A stretch of 64,000 nt of DNA, taken from NCBI GenBank assembly GCA_938084685.1, contig CALKGE010000009.1, forward strand, positions 1-64,000. The letters run 5' to 3'. The stretch is from an uncultured Pirellulaceae bacterium. Lineage in GTDB: Bacteria; Planctomycetota; Planctomycetia; Pirellulales; Pirellulaceae. The position numbers and the translations under genes are program-made. The notes beneath the pieces are model-generated. The model worked only from the letters and a program-made list of their open reading frames with translations. It did no database searches and had not been told where the DNA came from. This document shows, piece by piece, positions 24,933 through 34,124 of the stretch; the stretch's first letter is position 1, and the number at the start of each line of letters is the position of its first letter.

Positions 24933-24962
24933 AAGGCCCGCTGGTGGTCACCAACGAGCCTT
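24933..24962 (+). terminator. hairpin downstream of tspO
   Basis: AAGGCCCGCTGGT and ACCAACGAGCCTT pair over 13 positions (three G-U) around the loop GGTC, followed by ATTCGTTT. It lies about 120 bp after tspO and could terminate transcription in either direction. It borders the tmRNA-like fragment. Confidence 0.55.
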
Positions 24963-24971
24963 ATTCGTTTC

Positions 24972-25021
24972 GAGACAGGTTGTGCAACCCAGTCGAGTGG
25001 AGGCGGCTACTAGGACTCGCA
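24972..25021 (-). repeat. imperfect copy of the tmRNA 3' end and flank (candidate att scar)
   Basis: On the minus strand, GCCGCCTCCACTCGAC is identical to the last bases of the tmRNA at 35.4 kb plus its 3' flank, and similarity continues through (C/T)(A/G)GGTTG(G/C)AC(T/A)ACCTGTCTC. The bases upstream do not form a T-arm or tRNA, so it is not a functional gene. An extra copy of a tmRNA end about 10.4 kb from the real one is what integration into ssrA leaves behind. The rest of 24811-25172 shows no gene. Confidence 0.55.
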
Positions 25022-25172
25022 ACGGGTATCGAAAAGTAGGTAATTCGTATTGCATCGAGAACGTTATTTTTAGGCCGAGATAACTTCTACTACACTTTAA
25101 TGCATAAACTACATCATCGTTTCGCAAACACGACTCATTCACTGGACGTGTGCTATTGCCACACGGATTGAA

Positions 25173-27260
25173 TTACTGATGCCAGTCACCGGCAAAGAAA
25201 TCCCGGTAGACGTGCTTATACCAGACGGGCGATGAAGGTTCGCCTTCCTGCCCGAATCGGTCAATGGGCACAACCCAGTATCGCGTCGTGCCGCCGCCTG
25301 CTTCATGTGAAAACGTGGTGTCGCTAATCGGTTTGTCGGTGAGACGCACGATCTCCCAGTGAGACTTGCCGAGTTTGTAAATGCGATAGCCGACGACGCC
25401 TTTTTCGGGGCTGGGCTGCCAGCGAAGTTCTGCAGATTGACCTCGCTCGCGCAGCATGACTTGCTCGGGTGCGGCGGGAATTGTCAATCCATAAGGTGAC
25501 GGGCCGCTCTCCACGCCCAGACTGTTGACTGCACGGACGATGTAGGCGTGAACTGCGTATTTGTAGTTTTTGGATGACGCGGGGCGCTTTGTCAGATCGA
25601 TTTTTGAGTCGACAAAGCGTGTTGCCGTGAGCGGATCGTCGTTCAGTTTCCGTAGGTCCGTAATGTCGTTGATTGCCACGACGACTGGTGCGTTATACTC
25701 CGGATCGTTGTCGCTCCATGCTTTGGGTTGACCGCGCCGCACGGTGTCGACATGAACCGTGCCACGGTAGAGGTTGTAACCGATCACGTCGGTTGCTGTA
25801 TGCTTAGCCCAGTCGATTTCGACGCGGTCGGTTGCCATTACCGAAACGATCGGAGCTGCCGGAATTCGAGGTTGTGTTCGTGCGAGTCGGCTGGGGCGAC
25901 TCTCGCGACCGGCCTGGTTGATCAAGGTGACTCGATAGAAGTGGATTTCGCCTGCAGCGACTGTATCGTCGTTGTACGCTGCATCTTTGGTGTTGGCGAT
26001 CTTCTCGAATTGCGCATTCCACGACGTAGCAGCCTTGGCGCGGTAGACGTTGTATGACGCCACTTTCTTCGACTTGCTCGGCGGCCACGCCAAGGCAACA
26101 CGAAAACCGGATTCTCGCACTTCGGTTGACAGCCGTAAATCGAGAGGGGGGTCGATGGGGAACCCGTCCGAGCGTTTTGCAAAACGGTAGGTCCAAATCT
26201 GCGGGCCGCTTTTGTCTGCCGCGACAGTTTCCAGAACGAAGAGGTTTTGTTCTGGCCAGTAGCTGAGGTTGCGAGCTCGGCTGGCGCTGGGATCAGGTTC
26301 GCGGCGCGGGTTCAGCTTGGTCCACTTCATCTGGGCGACATCCAGTGCCCATGTCTCGAGAGATCCTGTCGGCTCGCCGCGGCGGACGACGCAAAGACAA
26401 ACGCCGTTGGCGTCGTCAAATGCCATCTTGGGATTGGTCGAATAAGTGCCTTCTTTCTTGCCGGGCGGATGCGGTTCGGTTTGAATGCCTACCCAACGAT
26501 CGGTGTCCAGCCGGTAAAGCCACGTGCGTTCGTCATTGGAGTATTGGCTACCAAACATCACCAAGCAATTGTTCTTCGTATCGTAACACACTCCCATGCC
26601 GTCACGCCGAGATGGCGGATCGGGCGGACGCCGTTGCTCCAATCGATTTGCGTAGGCATCGTAAACGAATAATGCATTGGTTGGTCCGCCCGCCCCTTGG
26701 CCGCCAAACGAAATCGTCACTTCGTGATTAGCGTCGTAGGTCGCCGCGCTGTTCAAACCGCCGATCACGTCGTGCGAGTATTTCTCCGGCCGCTTGTAAG
26801 GCGGCGGCCGCATGTTGGTCCAGCGGTTCGTTTGCGGATCGTACAGCCAGGCGTTGGACTGTTTCAGTTTGATCCCTCGACTCCACTGGAAACCGTGACC
26901 CAGCGAACCGCCCGGAAACGCGACAAACCTCCGTTGAACGACGTCGAACGTATTCGACCCGTCAACACAACACACGCCGGGCGGAGAAGTGTTCGGAAAC
27001 CGCTGCCGCCACTGACCACTGCCGATGTCACAAGTGAATAAGTAGAACCCTTGTGGAATTCCATCGTGTCCGCCGAAGTGAATCCAATTGCCGCTTGCCG
27101 GATTCATAGCTCCGCTGCCTTCGTATTTCAGAGGGGGTGCAGGCAGGTCGTCGCGCGGGCTTTGTTTCACCCACTGGTTGACTGGATGATCGGACCAATC
27201 GTCGGCAAAGACGGAGACGTTTATCACCAGCAGGATGTAGAGAGAATATTTCAACGACAT
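25173..27260 (-). CDS. secreted Kelch-propeller protein with fibronectin type III repeats
   Basis: A 695-residue protein with signal peptide (about 1-19). Residues about 50-370 form a Kelch-type beta-propeller: repeats such as IHFGGHDG, NAWLYDPQTNRWT, VTISFGGQGAGGPTNALFVY and CLVMFGSQYSNDERTWLYRL. Residues about 385-690 carry three fibronectin type III-like modules (VASYNVYRAK, VIGYNLYRGT, VVGYRIYKLG). No copper-ligand set of galactose oxidase is evident, so a binding role is likely. It is the last gene of a minus-strand block that begins with the HzsA-like gene and includes a pseudogene. Confidence 0.82.
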   Translation of the reverse strand: MSLKYSLYILLVINVSVFADDWSDHPVNQWVKQSPRDDLPAPPLKYEGSGAMNPASGNWIHFGGHDGIPQGFYLFTCDIGSGQWRQRFPNTSPPGVCCVDGSNTFDVVQRRFVAFPGGSLGHGFQWSRGIKLKQSNAWLYDPQTNRWTNMRPPPYKRPEKYSHDVIGGLNSAATYDANHEVTISFGGQGAGGPTNALFVYDAYANRLEQRRPPDPPSRRDGMGVCYDTKNNCLVMFGSQYSNDERTWLYRLDTDRWVGIQTEPHPPGKKEGTYSTNPKMAFDDANGVCLCVVRRGEPTGSLETWALDVAQMKWTKLNPRREPDPSASRARNLSYWPEQNLFVLETVAADKSGPQIWTYRFAKRSDGFPIDPPLDLRLSTEVRESGFRVALAWPPSKSKKVASYNVYRAKAATSWNAQFEKIANTKDAAYNDDTVAAGEIHFYRVTLINQAGRESRPSRLARTQPRIPAAPIVSVMATDRVEIDWAKHTATDVIGYNLYRGTVHVDTVRRGQPKAWSDNDPEYNAPVVVAINDITDLRKLNDDPLTATRFVDSKIDLTKRPASSKNYKYAVHAYIVRAVNSLGVESGPSPYGLTIPAAPEQVMLRERGQSAELRWQPSPEKGVVGYRIYKLGKSHWEIVRLTDKPISDTTFSHEAGGGTTRYWVVPIDRFGQEGEPSSPVWYKHVYRDFFAGDWHQ

Positions 27261-27303
27261 TGTAATCCTTCGTTATCTTTTTTGGCGGTGAAATTTGAAT
27301 CGA

Positions 27304-27725
27304 TTATTTTGGGAAAGTCTGACACGCGCGCATCAGACCGAGTGTCGCCCAGGTGCTGCCGAAGTTGGTGATCGGCATCGGGTTCTTGTAGGGTGTCGTG
27401 TCGGTATATGTTTCGTCTTATTTAGCCACGCGAACGCTTTCTTACGACTGTCGCTCGCCGCAGCCTTTTCTTTTGGATTGAGCGCGATATGCGGCACAAG
27501 TGCCATGTAGGCTAGTCTTGCCGCTACTTCATCCGACTCGAAAAACGGCGGCGGTCGGTTGATCGGCAGTGCCGATGACTAGGCCCAATTATCATTGGTT
27601 TCCTGGTGCTGAACGATGTGAACCGCGCGTTTGTCGTTCGATTCGTCGCAACGAGCTTGCCCAACATTAACCAGCACAGCGTTGAATAAATCGAACATTC
27701 CCACGTGAAAAAAATGAGCGGACAT
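27304..27725 (-). pseudogene. decayed secreted/metabolic protein gene
   Basis: From ATG 27725 the minus strand encodes MSAHFFHVGMFDLFNAVLVN, GQARCDESNDKRAVHIVQHQ and ETNDNWA, then an in-frame TAG, then LPINRPPPFFESDEVAARLA and AFAWLNKTKH. A shift is needed to continue into TPYKNPMPITNFGSTWATLG and LMRACQTFPK before TAA at 27304. This is the style of planctomycete prenyltransferase/squalene-cyclase-like helical repeat proteins (repeats ending in a tryptophan-rich turn). At least one nonsense and one frameshift mutation make it non-functional. It lies between the HzsA-like and Kelch genes. Confidence 0.65.
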
Positions 27726-27767
27726 TAGTTTGGCTCCCCTTTGCCGCTATGATGTCAAATGGAATAG

Positions 27768-30700
27768 CTATTTGTCTCCGGTATCCACTACGGAAAAACG
27801 CCTTTCGATTCGCGTCACGTTGCCCTGGCGGTCCTTGATCGAAATCATCAACGTCCCCAAATTCAGTTCGGTTATCTGATTTTGAAATTTGTATTCCCAT
27901 ATGCCCGTTGTTGTTTCTCGAAATAGTGAGGCCGCGTTCTTGCCTGCCTTTACATCGTTAATCGGGAAGTCGGCGATAACCTCGAAGCTGTCCGGATCGA
28001 GTCCGGACGAATAGTCGTGCATGCCAATGAGAATGCGCGATAAGGAAGCGTTTGCGCCGGCCCTGGGATAAGTCAGCGTAAGCGTGGGTCGATTATCGTC
28101 GCACAGCCAGCCGTATGTTTCCTTTTGCGGATCTTCGACGTCGTATTTCAAGTCGATCGGGCAGCCCAGATCGATCCAGCGGACAATTGTCCGCCGGTCT
28201 TCGTCGGTGAGCGGCTTCACTTTGCCGGATTTCACGGCGGCCGGCGGCGGCATGATACTGCCGGTGAAGTCAAGGTCGGCCAGGTTGCGATGGTGCGGCG
28301 TGTTATTGATCGGCTTGCCTTTCCACTGCAGGGTATTAGCGTCGCCGGGCACGGTTTCAGTCGGAAGATCGTCATTGGTCCAACCGTCGAGGCGCTCACC
28401 GAATATCTTCCACGCCAGCAGACTGCGGCGCGACTGGAACATGCGGATATAGCGAGAGGCATTGCTGTATCGCCAACCGTGGCCGCTGACCGGCTTGTAG
28501 CCGAAGCGGGCCTGTCGGTCGGCCGCCAGTCGATAATAAGTGCCGGAAGGAAGCGTCAGTCGGTTAACGATCGCGACGACCGGTTTGTCGTCATCGAGCA
28601 CCAGATTGCCTGGCGGCTCTGTCGCGTTCTGCGTATGGCACGCGACGCAACTGCGATCCAGAATCGGCTTGATGTCGCGATAGAACTCCACATTTTTGAC
28701 ACCCTCTTCAAATCGCAGCCCGGTTGCGTTGTCCTTGTCCCACTGCTTGCCGGGCTCATCCTGCTTCCGAGCGGAAAGCAGTGGCGTACTTTTCGTCAGA
28801 TCCCATAACTGATAGTCCGATTTAGCGGCGGCCGTTTGCTCGAACAGTGTCGGCTTCTGGCTGTGGGCGTGGCAACCGCCACAGTTCGTGCGGACCTCGC
28901 CCGGCCGAAGCTGATGCCAGGTTTGGCTCATGTTGAGCACCATCCCGCGTCGGTCGAGTGTCTGAAAAGTCCAGGCGATGTCGGCAGGGATCTTGGCCAG
29001 AAAGCTCGTGTCGGGATTGTTGTCGGGATCTTGCGGTTGCTTGCCGTCATTGAATTTGCGGACGGGAATCTCACCCAGGATGCGCAGCCGCTCGTTGGCG
29101 TGGTTGTAAAAACTGCCTTGCGGCGCCGTCATGATGCGGTCGCTGGTCGGTTCCATCGCGAGGATGCGGATGGCGTGGATGTCGCTGTTGCTATAGCGTC
29201 CCGCATCCGCGCCCTGATGCGTCCAGTTGTACGAGGCGCCGTTCTCGGCGCTGTTGAATGGATCCAGGCCGAAATAAGGATCATCGCCACCTCGGTAGGT
29301 TGCCGTCACGCTTCCCTCGGGAACCTTGCCGAAGGGATAACTCTCGCGCTTATAGAGGCTCGACGCGCCTACCAGTCCAAAGGGCGTGCCCTCAGGTAAA
29401 TGCGGCGAAGCCTTTCCGTCGTTTGACAAGGGCTCGAGTTGCTTCGGCTCGGCCACGCCGTAAATCCGCTTGTAGGGCACCAGCGCCCGCGGCCATTGCT
29501 CGTTGTAGTTCGGATCGTTTTTGATCAGCCGCATGTCGGCCGGCTCCTCAACCGCCGTACCCGACTTGATCAGGTATATTCCCCCGTCGACTACCGGCAG
29601 TTTGAGCGTGCCCTGCGAGTTGATCGGCCCTGGCGAATAGCAGGTCAGCAGGTGATTGTCCGGCGCGCCCGAGGGGTGCGTGAACTTGCCTACCTGTTGA
29701 GACTTGGGATTATTCAGATCTGACAACCCCGACACTCCTTCGCCGCCGTGCGTAAACGGCGTTAGCGAAACGATCCCGTCGGGTGTAAACGGGTAGTGCA
29801 TATACCTCGGAACACCGTTGTAATGCCGACTCATCCGCACGGGTGTATTTCGCGGATGAAGATAATCTGCCGGCCCAAACGCCGAATAGCCCTTTCGCGG
29901 CTGCGGCGGAAATTTCAAGTATCCGCCAAAGCCGTTGTTGTTGTTGATGTAGTAGGACTCCAGCACAATGCTCTCGTCGGAGAGCTGCGTCTGAAAATGG
30001 AAGGAGTTGTTGGCCCCGATGCCGGCGAACTCGAAGGCGCTCATCAGCGGACCCCAGTTGGTGCCATCAGGGTGAATACTCCACAGTCCCCACGAATCGG
30101 AGCTACGCAGTCCCTGGTTCTCGAACGAGCTAAACATGATCCGCCCATCGACCAGTACCACCGGGTGCAGTGCCTGGCTGATGTTCAAAAAGCCGATCTG
30201 CTGTAGGTTGCCGCCATCCTCGTCCATGACGAACAACTGCAGCGTTGGTCTGCCAAACTTCGGCGGGCGAAAGCCGTTACGGTTGCTTACAAAGACCAGT
30301 TTCCCGCCGGGCAAAGGGCACGGCCCCAGATTCAGCACGCCGTAGGCGATGCGGTCTTTGCCATTTGTAGATCCACCGAACTTCTCATTCCAATCCGCCG
30401 CCCCCAAATTGGGTGTAAATTGTTGATTCGTCAACTGCACGATTTTTCGCGACTTGACGTGAATCTTGTATATGTCCGAACCGTGCACGGGCAGTCCGCC
30501 CCAGGGCGCGAAACCTTGCTTCAGATTATGGAACTTCGCGAAGTAGACCCACTCTCCGTCGAAGGAGACCATGGGGTCAACAACAGAGCCGTCGCCGCCC
30601 TCGACGAGAACTTCTTCCTTGCCGTCTGGATAGAGAAGCATCAGATCTGCACCCGGGTCCAATCGCGTAGGATCGCCAATCTCCGCCCAGCGCGAGTTTT

Positions 30701-30920
30701 TCTCATCCCCAAACCGTGGCGCGCGTACATACACAATTGGGTAGTCGAGCTTGACCGACGCATCCGTGCTAACGTTCGGCACCGTCATGTTGAGAGGTTT
30801 GGAATATCGATCTTTCGAGGGGGACTGCGCTAGAGCTGGCGTTGCCAACAAAACAGTCAAGCAGAGTGCCGACATCAAGAAGGCAATATGTATGCAAAAA
30901 TCTGGAGATTTCCTATTCAT
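27768..30920 (-). CDS. dihaem HzsA-like (hydrazine synthase alpha-type) secreted protein
   Basis: A 1050-residue protein with signal peptide (about 1-31, ALA-Q). The N-terminal half is a six/seven-bladed propeller with PD40-like blades (VSFDGEWVYFAKFHNLK, GKLVFVSNRNGFRPP). The middle and C-terminal parts contain the domain seen in hydrazine synthase alpha subunits, with two c-type haem motifs: CGGCH (about 665) and CVACH (about 745). It is found widely in planctomycetes that do not perform anammox, so hydrazine synthesis should not be inferred: the zinc and haem environment of true HzsA cannot be checked here. A periplasmic redox or polymer-related role is likely. It is divergent from the DUF1549 gene across 198 bp. 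Confidence 0.8.
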   Translation of the reverse strand: MNRKSPDFCIHIAFLMSALCLTVLLATPALAQSPSKDRYSKPLNMTVPNVSTDASVKLDYPIVYVRAPRFGDEKNSRWAEIGDPTRLDPGADLMLLYPDGKEEVLVEGGDGSVVDPMVSFDGEWVYFAKFHNLKQGFAPWGGLPVHGSDIYKIHVKSRKIVQLTNQQFTPNLGAADWNEKFGGSTNGKDRIAYGVLNLGPCPLPGGKLVFVSNRNGFRPPKFGRPTLQLFVMDEDGGNLQQIGFLNISQALHPVVLVDGRIMFSSFENQGLRSSDSWGLWSIHPDGTNWGPLMSAFEFAGIGANNSFHFQTQLSDESIVLESYYINNNNGFGGYLKFPPQPRKGYSAFGPADYLHPRNTPVRMSRHYNGVPRYMHYPFTPDGIVSLTPFTHGGEGVSGLSDLNNPKSQQVGKFTHPSGAPDNHLLTCYSPGPINSQGTLKLPVVDGGIYLIKSGTAVEEPADMRLIKNDPNYNEQWPRALVPYKRIYGVAEPKQLEPLSNDGKASPHLPEGTPFGLVGASSLYKRESYPFGKVPEGSVTATYRGGDDPYFGLDPFNSAENGASYNWTHQGADAGRYSNSDIHAIRILAMEPTSDRIMTAPQGSFYNHANERLRILGEIPVRKFNDGKQPQDPDNNPDTSFLAKIPADIAWTFQTLDRRGMVLNMSQTWHQLRPGEVRTNCGGCHAHSQKPTLFEQTAAAKSDYQLWDLTKSTPLLSARKQDEPGKQWDKDNATGLRFEEGVKNVEFYRDIKPILDRSCVACHTQNATEPPGNLVLDDDKPVVAIVNRLTLPSGTYYRLAADRQARFGYKPVSGHGWRYSNASRYIRMFQSRRSLLAWKIFGERLDGWTNDDLPTETVPGDANTLQWKGKPINNTPHHRNLADLDFTGSIMPPPAAVKSGKVKPLTDEDRRTIVRWIDLGCPIDLKYDVEDPQKETYGWLCDDNRPTLTLTYPRAGANASLSRILIGMHDYSSGLDPDSFEVIADFPINDVKAGKNAASLFRETTTGIWEYKFQNQITELNLGTLMISIKDRQGNVTRIERRFSVVDTGDK

Positions 30921-30988
30921 CGGCGAGCTCGCTATAAATAAGGGGATATCGACTCAGAAATATTGTCGCTGATTGCCGGGTGCAAGTA

Positions 30989-30994
30989 TATAAT
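30989..30994 (+). promoter_or_regulatory. -10 element upstream of the DUF1549 gene
   Basis: TATAAT at 30989-30994 in the divergent HzsA-like/DUF1549 gap; no convincing -35 is present at 16-18 bp. Transcription from here would give a leader of about 120 nt. Confidence 0.35.
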
Positions 30995-31118
30995 CCCTTT
31001 CAACGCTGGTCACGAAAGAGTTTACACAACGTTACTTCGTTTTGCCAACGACTCTCGAGGCACGGTGCGTGGTGAAGATTCAGCCCACTATCTGGAGGAT
31101 TCCTGCGGAACGCCTGCC

Positions 31119-32753
31119 ATGATTCGATCCCTTAGCTTTTCGTTATCGACGGTATTAATCTTCTTTGTTGTTGCTTGCGCCGCGGCTCGTGGCGACGACC
31201 AGTTGCGCAACACGATCGACAGTCGAGTAGAAGCCGTTTGGAAAGCGAAGAAGATTGCGCCGGCTGAATCGTCGACGGATGCCGAATTCTTGCGGCGGGT
31301 TTATCTGGATTTGCTCGGAACGATACCAACGTTTGACGAAGCCGTCGCGTTTCTCGATGACAAGGCCGTCGACAAGCGGTCGAAGTTGATCGACCGCTTG
31401 CTCGACGATCCGCGGTTTGCCGGCCATCAGTCCGAAGTGTGGGACCAGGTTCTGTTTGGACGAAACCCGCCCGGCTACGGCACTGACAAGCGCGAAGGAT
31501 TCCAGACGTGGCTACGCAAGCAGTTTTCCGATAATACACCCTACGACCAGTGGGTCAAAGCGATTCTGATGGCCGAAGGCAATACGGTCGACGATGGCGC
31601 GCCCATGTTCTTTGTCCAGTATCGCAATCAACCGGAAGATGCGACCGAAGCCGTCACCCAAAAATTTCTTGGCGTTCAACTGCAATGTGCCCGCTGCCAC
31701 GATCATCCGTTCGAACCATGGACACAATTAGACTTCTATGGCACGGCCGCATTTTTCGCACGATTGCAGGTGGTTGACGCCGGCAAGAAGAACAATTTGA
31801 CGATGTACGCCATCGGCGAAAAGAATCTGGGTGATGTGCTGTTCACCGGACCTGTGACAGAACAGGAAGTTGGCAAGAAGGGTGAACCGGTGAAGCCGAA
31901 GTTCCTGCACGGCGACGCGCTGGTTGAACCGGAGCTGCCCAAAGACTTCGAAGAGCCCCGCAACTTTCCCAATGGCATGATGCCGCCCAAGCCGAAGTTT
32001 TCGCGGAAGGATCAACTGGCATCTTGGATCACCAAAGCGGACAATCCCTATTTCGCTCGCGCTGTGGCGAACCGCGTTTGGGCTCAGTTCATGGGCCGAG
32101 GCATCGTCCATCCGGTGGACAATATGAGCGAGTCGAACGAGCCGAGCCATCCCGAATTGCTCGACGAGTTGGCCTCCGCGATGGTGGCGCACAAATTCGA
32201 CTTGAAGTGGTACATCCGCGAGTTGGTCAACAGCCGCGTGTATCAACTTTCCGGCAGCGGATCGGTTATAGAACCCATGCCGGCGCTGTTCGATCAGGCG
32301 CGGACACGACCGCTAACCGCCGAAGAGTTACTCGATTCGTGGAACGTCGCGACCGGCTACGAAGCGATGCAACAGGCGGCAAAAGCAGAACCTTCAACTG
32401 ATCGATACGCCCCGTTAGGATCGGGCTATTTGATGCGGTTTTTCGGCACGCCCAACAACGGAGTGGGCGATTTTCAAGGCGGGCTGCACGAGCACTTATA
32501 CATGAATAACGGCGGGATCGCGCGACTGCTCGGTTCTGGAAAAGGTGGATTGTACGATAGATTGCTGAATTCGGAATCGGCTTGGGAAGAACGCGTGGAT
32601 CGTCTGTACTTATCTATATTAACCCGACGGCCGACCGATGAAGAACGTAAGCGGTTCGTCGCTTACTTTACTGCCGAAAAGGATCCTCGCTCGCGGATAG
32701 GCGAAGCGATCTGGGTTTTGATGACTTGCAGTGAGTTTCGTTTTAATCATTAA
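31119..32753 (+). CDS. secreted DUF1549/DUF1553 protein
   Basis: About 544 residues from ATG 31119, where a signal peptide (MIRSLSFSLSTVLIFFVVAC) begins. DUF1549 covers about 35-240 (FLRRVYLDLLGTIPTFDEAV, FAGHQSEVWDQVLFG, CARCHDHPFEPWTQLDFYG) and DUF1553 about 280-540 (RKDQLASWITKADNPYFARAV, ANRVWAQFMGRGIVHPVDNM, LTAEELLDSWN). It lacks the N-terminal cytochrome c (PSCyt1) module of its paralogues in this window, but keeps a C-x-x-CH motif in DUF1549. It forms an operon with the DUF1501 gene 39 bp downstream and the WD40 gene. The biochemical role of these planctomycete-specific pairs is unknown. Confidence 0.9.
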   Translation: MIRSLSFSLSTVLIFFVVACAAARGDDQLRNTIDSRVEAVWKAKKIAPAESSTDAEFLRRVYLDLLGTIPTFDEAVAFLDDKAVDKRSKLIDRLLDDPRFAGHQSEVWDQVLFGRNPPGYGTDKREGFQTWLRKQFSDNTPYDQWVKAILMAEGNTVDDGAPMFFVQYRNQPEDATEAVTQKFLGVQLQCARCHDHPFEPWTQLDFYGTAAFFARLQVVDAGKKNNLTMYAIGEKNLGDVLFTGPVTEQEVGKKGEPVKPKFLHGDALVEPELPKDFEEPRNFPNGMMPPKPKFSRKDQLASWITKADNPYFARAVANRVWAQFMGRGIVHPVDNMSESNEPSHPELLDELASAMVAHKFDLKWYIRELVNSRVYQLSGSGSVIEPMPALFDQARTRPLTAEELLDSWNVATGYEAMQQAAKAEPSTDRYAPLGSGYLMRFFGTPNNGVGDFQGGLHEHLYMNNGGIARLLGSGKGGLYDRLLNSESAWEERVDRLYLSILTRRPTDEERKRFVAYFTAEKDPRSRIGEAIWVLMTCSEFRFNH

Positions 32754-32792
32754 CTTCGAAGAATTATAATTCTGTCATCCCAGGACCAAACC

Positions 32793-34058
32793 ATGAAATG
32801 TCCAAACTTCGAACATGTTTCCCGACGAGCGTTGCTCAAAGGAACTTTGGCCACGGCTGCTGGCGGCTCGCTGATGAACTGGGGCAGCCTGTTCAACTCG
32901 CAAGCCACGGCCGCCGAGGTGAACAAAAACCAAAAACGCTGCATTTTGCTATGGATGAACGGCGGCGTCAGCCAGTTTGAAACGTTCGATATGAAGCCGG
33001 GACGTCCAACCGGCGGCTTGTTCCGGCCAATCTCGACAAATTTGCCCGGTACGCAGGTGTGTGAATTGATGCCCAAGATCGCGCAGAACATGGATAAACT
33101 GACCGTGATCCGTTCGATGCGGACGTCGCAAGTCGATCATCCCGGAGGCATTCACTTGATGCACACCGGTTACTCGCAAGCTGCCGGCATTCGATTTCCC
33201 GAAATTGGCGCGGTTATAGCCAAGTACCTGGGCCGCGACGGATCCGACTTGCCGAATTTCATCAAGATCTTTTCGCATGGCAACACAGGCGCGGGATTTT
33301 TGGGACCGAAGTTTCAACCGTTTGCACTCAGCCCCGAAGGCCGACTGCCGACATTCTCTACCTCAAATTTGAATCCACAAATCGAATCTCGCCGTAATGA
33401 GTTGCGAAATTTCGTCGAAGACGTTTACGCTCGGCGGCACAAAGCCGAAACCGCACGCATGCATCGCGAAGCGTACGAAGCCGCGCGGCGACTACAAAAC
33501 GTACATGACGTGTTCAAGATCGATGACGAGTGGAACAAATACCGTGACTTATACGGTGATTCGGCGTTCGGCCGCCGCTGCTTGATGGCTCGTCGGCTGA
33601 TCGAAGAGGGCGTGCCGTTCGTGGAAGTCGGCCAGAGCAGCTACGATTCGCACGCGGACAATTTCGTCTGGCATCGCGCGCTGGTGCCGCCCATGGAGCA
33701 CGCCTGGGCGGGCTTGATGACCGACCTGGAACAACGCGGTTTGCTCGAGCATACCCTGGTCGTATGGATGGGTGAAATCGGCCGCACGCCAAGAGTGAAC
33801 AATCGCAGTGGTCGCGACCACTACGTCCGCTCGTGGAGCACGGCACTCGCAGGAGCCGGCGTGAAGGGCGGAGTCGTCTACGGTGAATCGGACCTGGACG
33901 GCATCGACGTGAAGGACAATCCGGTAACCGAAGGCGATTTCTTTGCGACGATTTATCAGGCGCTAGGTATTGATCCGGAAACGGAACATTACAACGGCGT
34001 GCGACCGATACCGATCGCGCCGTTTGGTTCCGACGTGGTGAAGGATGTACTTGTTTAA
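32793..34058 (+). CDS. DUF1501 protein, Tat-exported
   Basis: A 421-residue DUF1501 protein, sulfatase-like in fold. The N-terminus has a twin-arginine signal (SRRALLKGTLATAAGGSLMN). Diagnostic stretches follow: CILLWMNGGVSQFETFDMKP, LTVIRSMRTSQVDHPGG, SYDSHADNFVWH, LEHTLVVWMGEIGRTPRVNN and GRDH. The metal-type residues D and H of alkaline-phosphatase superfamily members are recognisable, but the nucleophile is not, so enzymatic activity is unproven. It is the partner of the DUF1549/1553 protein upstream. Confidence 0.92.
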   Translation: MKCPNFEHVSRRALLKGTLATAAGGSLMNWGSLFNSQATAAEVNKNQKRCILLWMNGGVSQFETFDMKPGRPTGGLFRPISTNLPGTQVCELMPKIAQNMDKLTVIRSMRTSQVDHPGGIHLMHTGYSQAAGIRFPEIGAVIAKYLGRDGSDLPNFIKIFSHGNTGAGFLGPKFQPFALSPEGRLPTFSTSNLNPQIESRRNELRNFVEDVYARRHKAETARMHREAYEAARRLQNVHDVFKIDDEWNKYRDLYGDSAFGRRCLMARRLIEEGVPFVEVGQSSYDSHADNFVWHRALVPPMEHAWAGLMTDLEQRGLLEHTLVVWMGEIGRTPRVNNRSGRDHYVRSWSTALAGAGVKGGVVYGESDLDGIDVKDNPVTEGDFFATIYQALGIDPETEHYNGVRPIPIAPFGSDVVKDVLV

Positions 34059-34124
34059 CGAAGACGATCGCAGAATCTCGCATCACTAAATCATTATTCT
34101 GTAACATACGATTTTGTGACTACT

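Noticed and set aside
24972..25021. tRNA gene on the minus strand near 25.0 kb
   Set aside because: Only the acceptor 3' strand is recognisable; no T-arm, anticodon arm or 5' acceptor strand fits.
27768..30920. True hydrazine synthase subunit
   Set aside because: Only the alpha-type fold and two haem motifs are seen; no beta/gamma subunit or hydrazine dehydrogenase is nearby, and such homologues are common in non-anammox planctomycetes.
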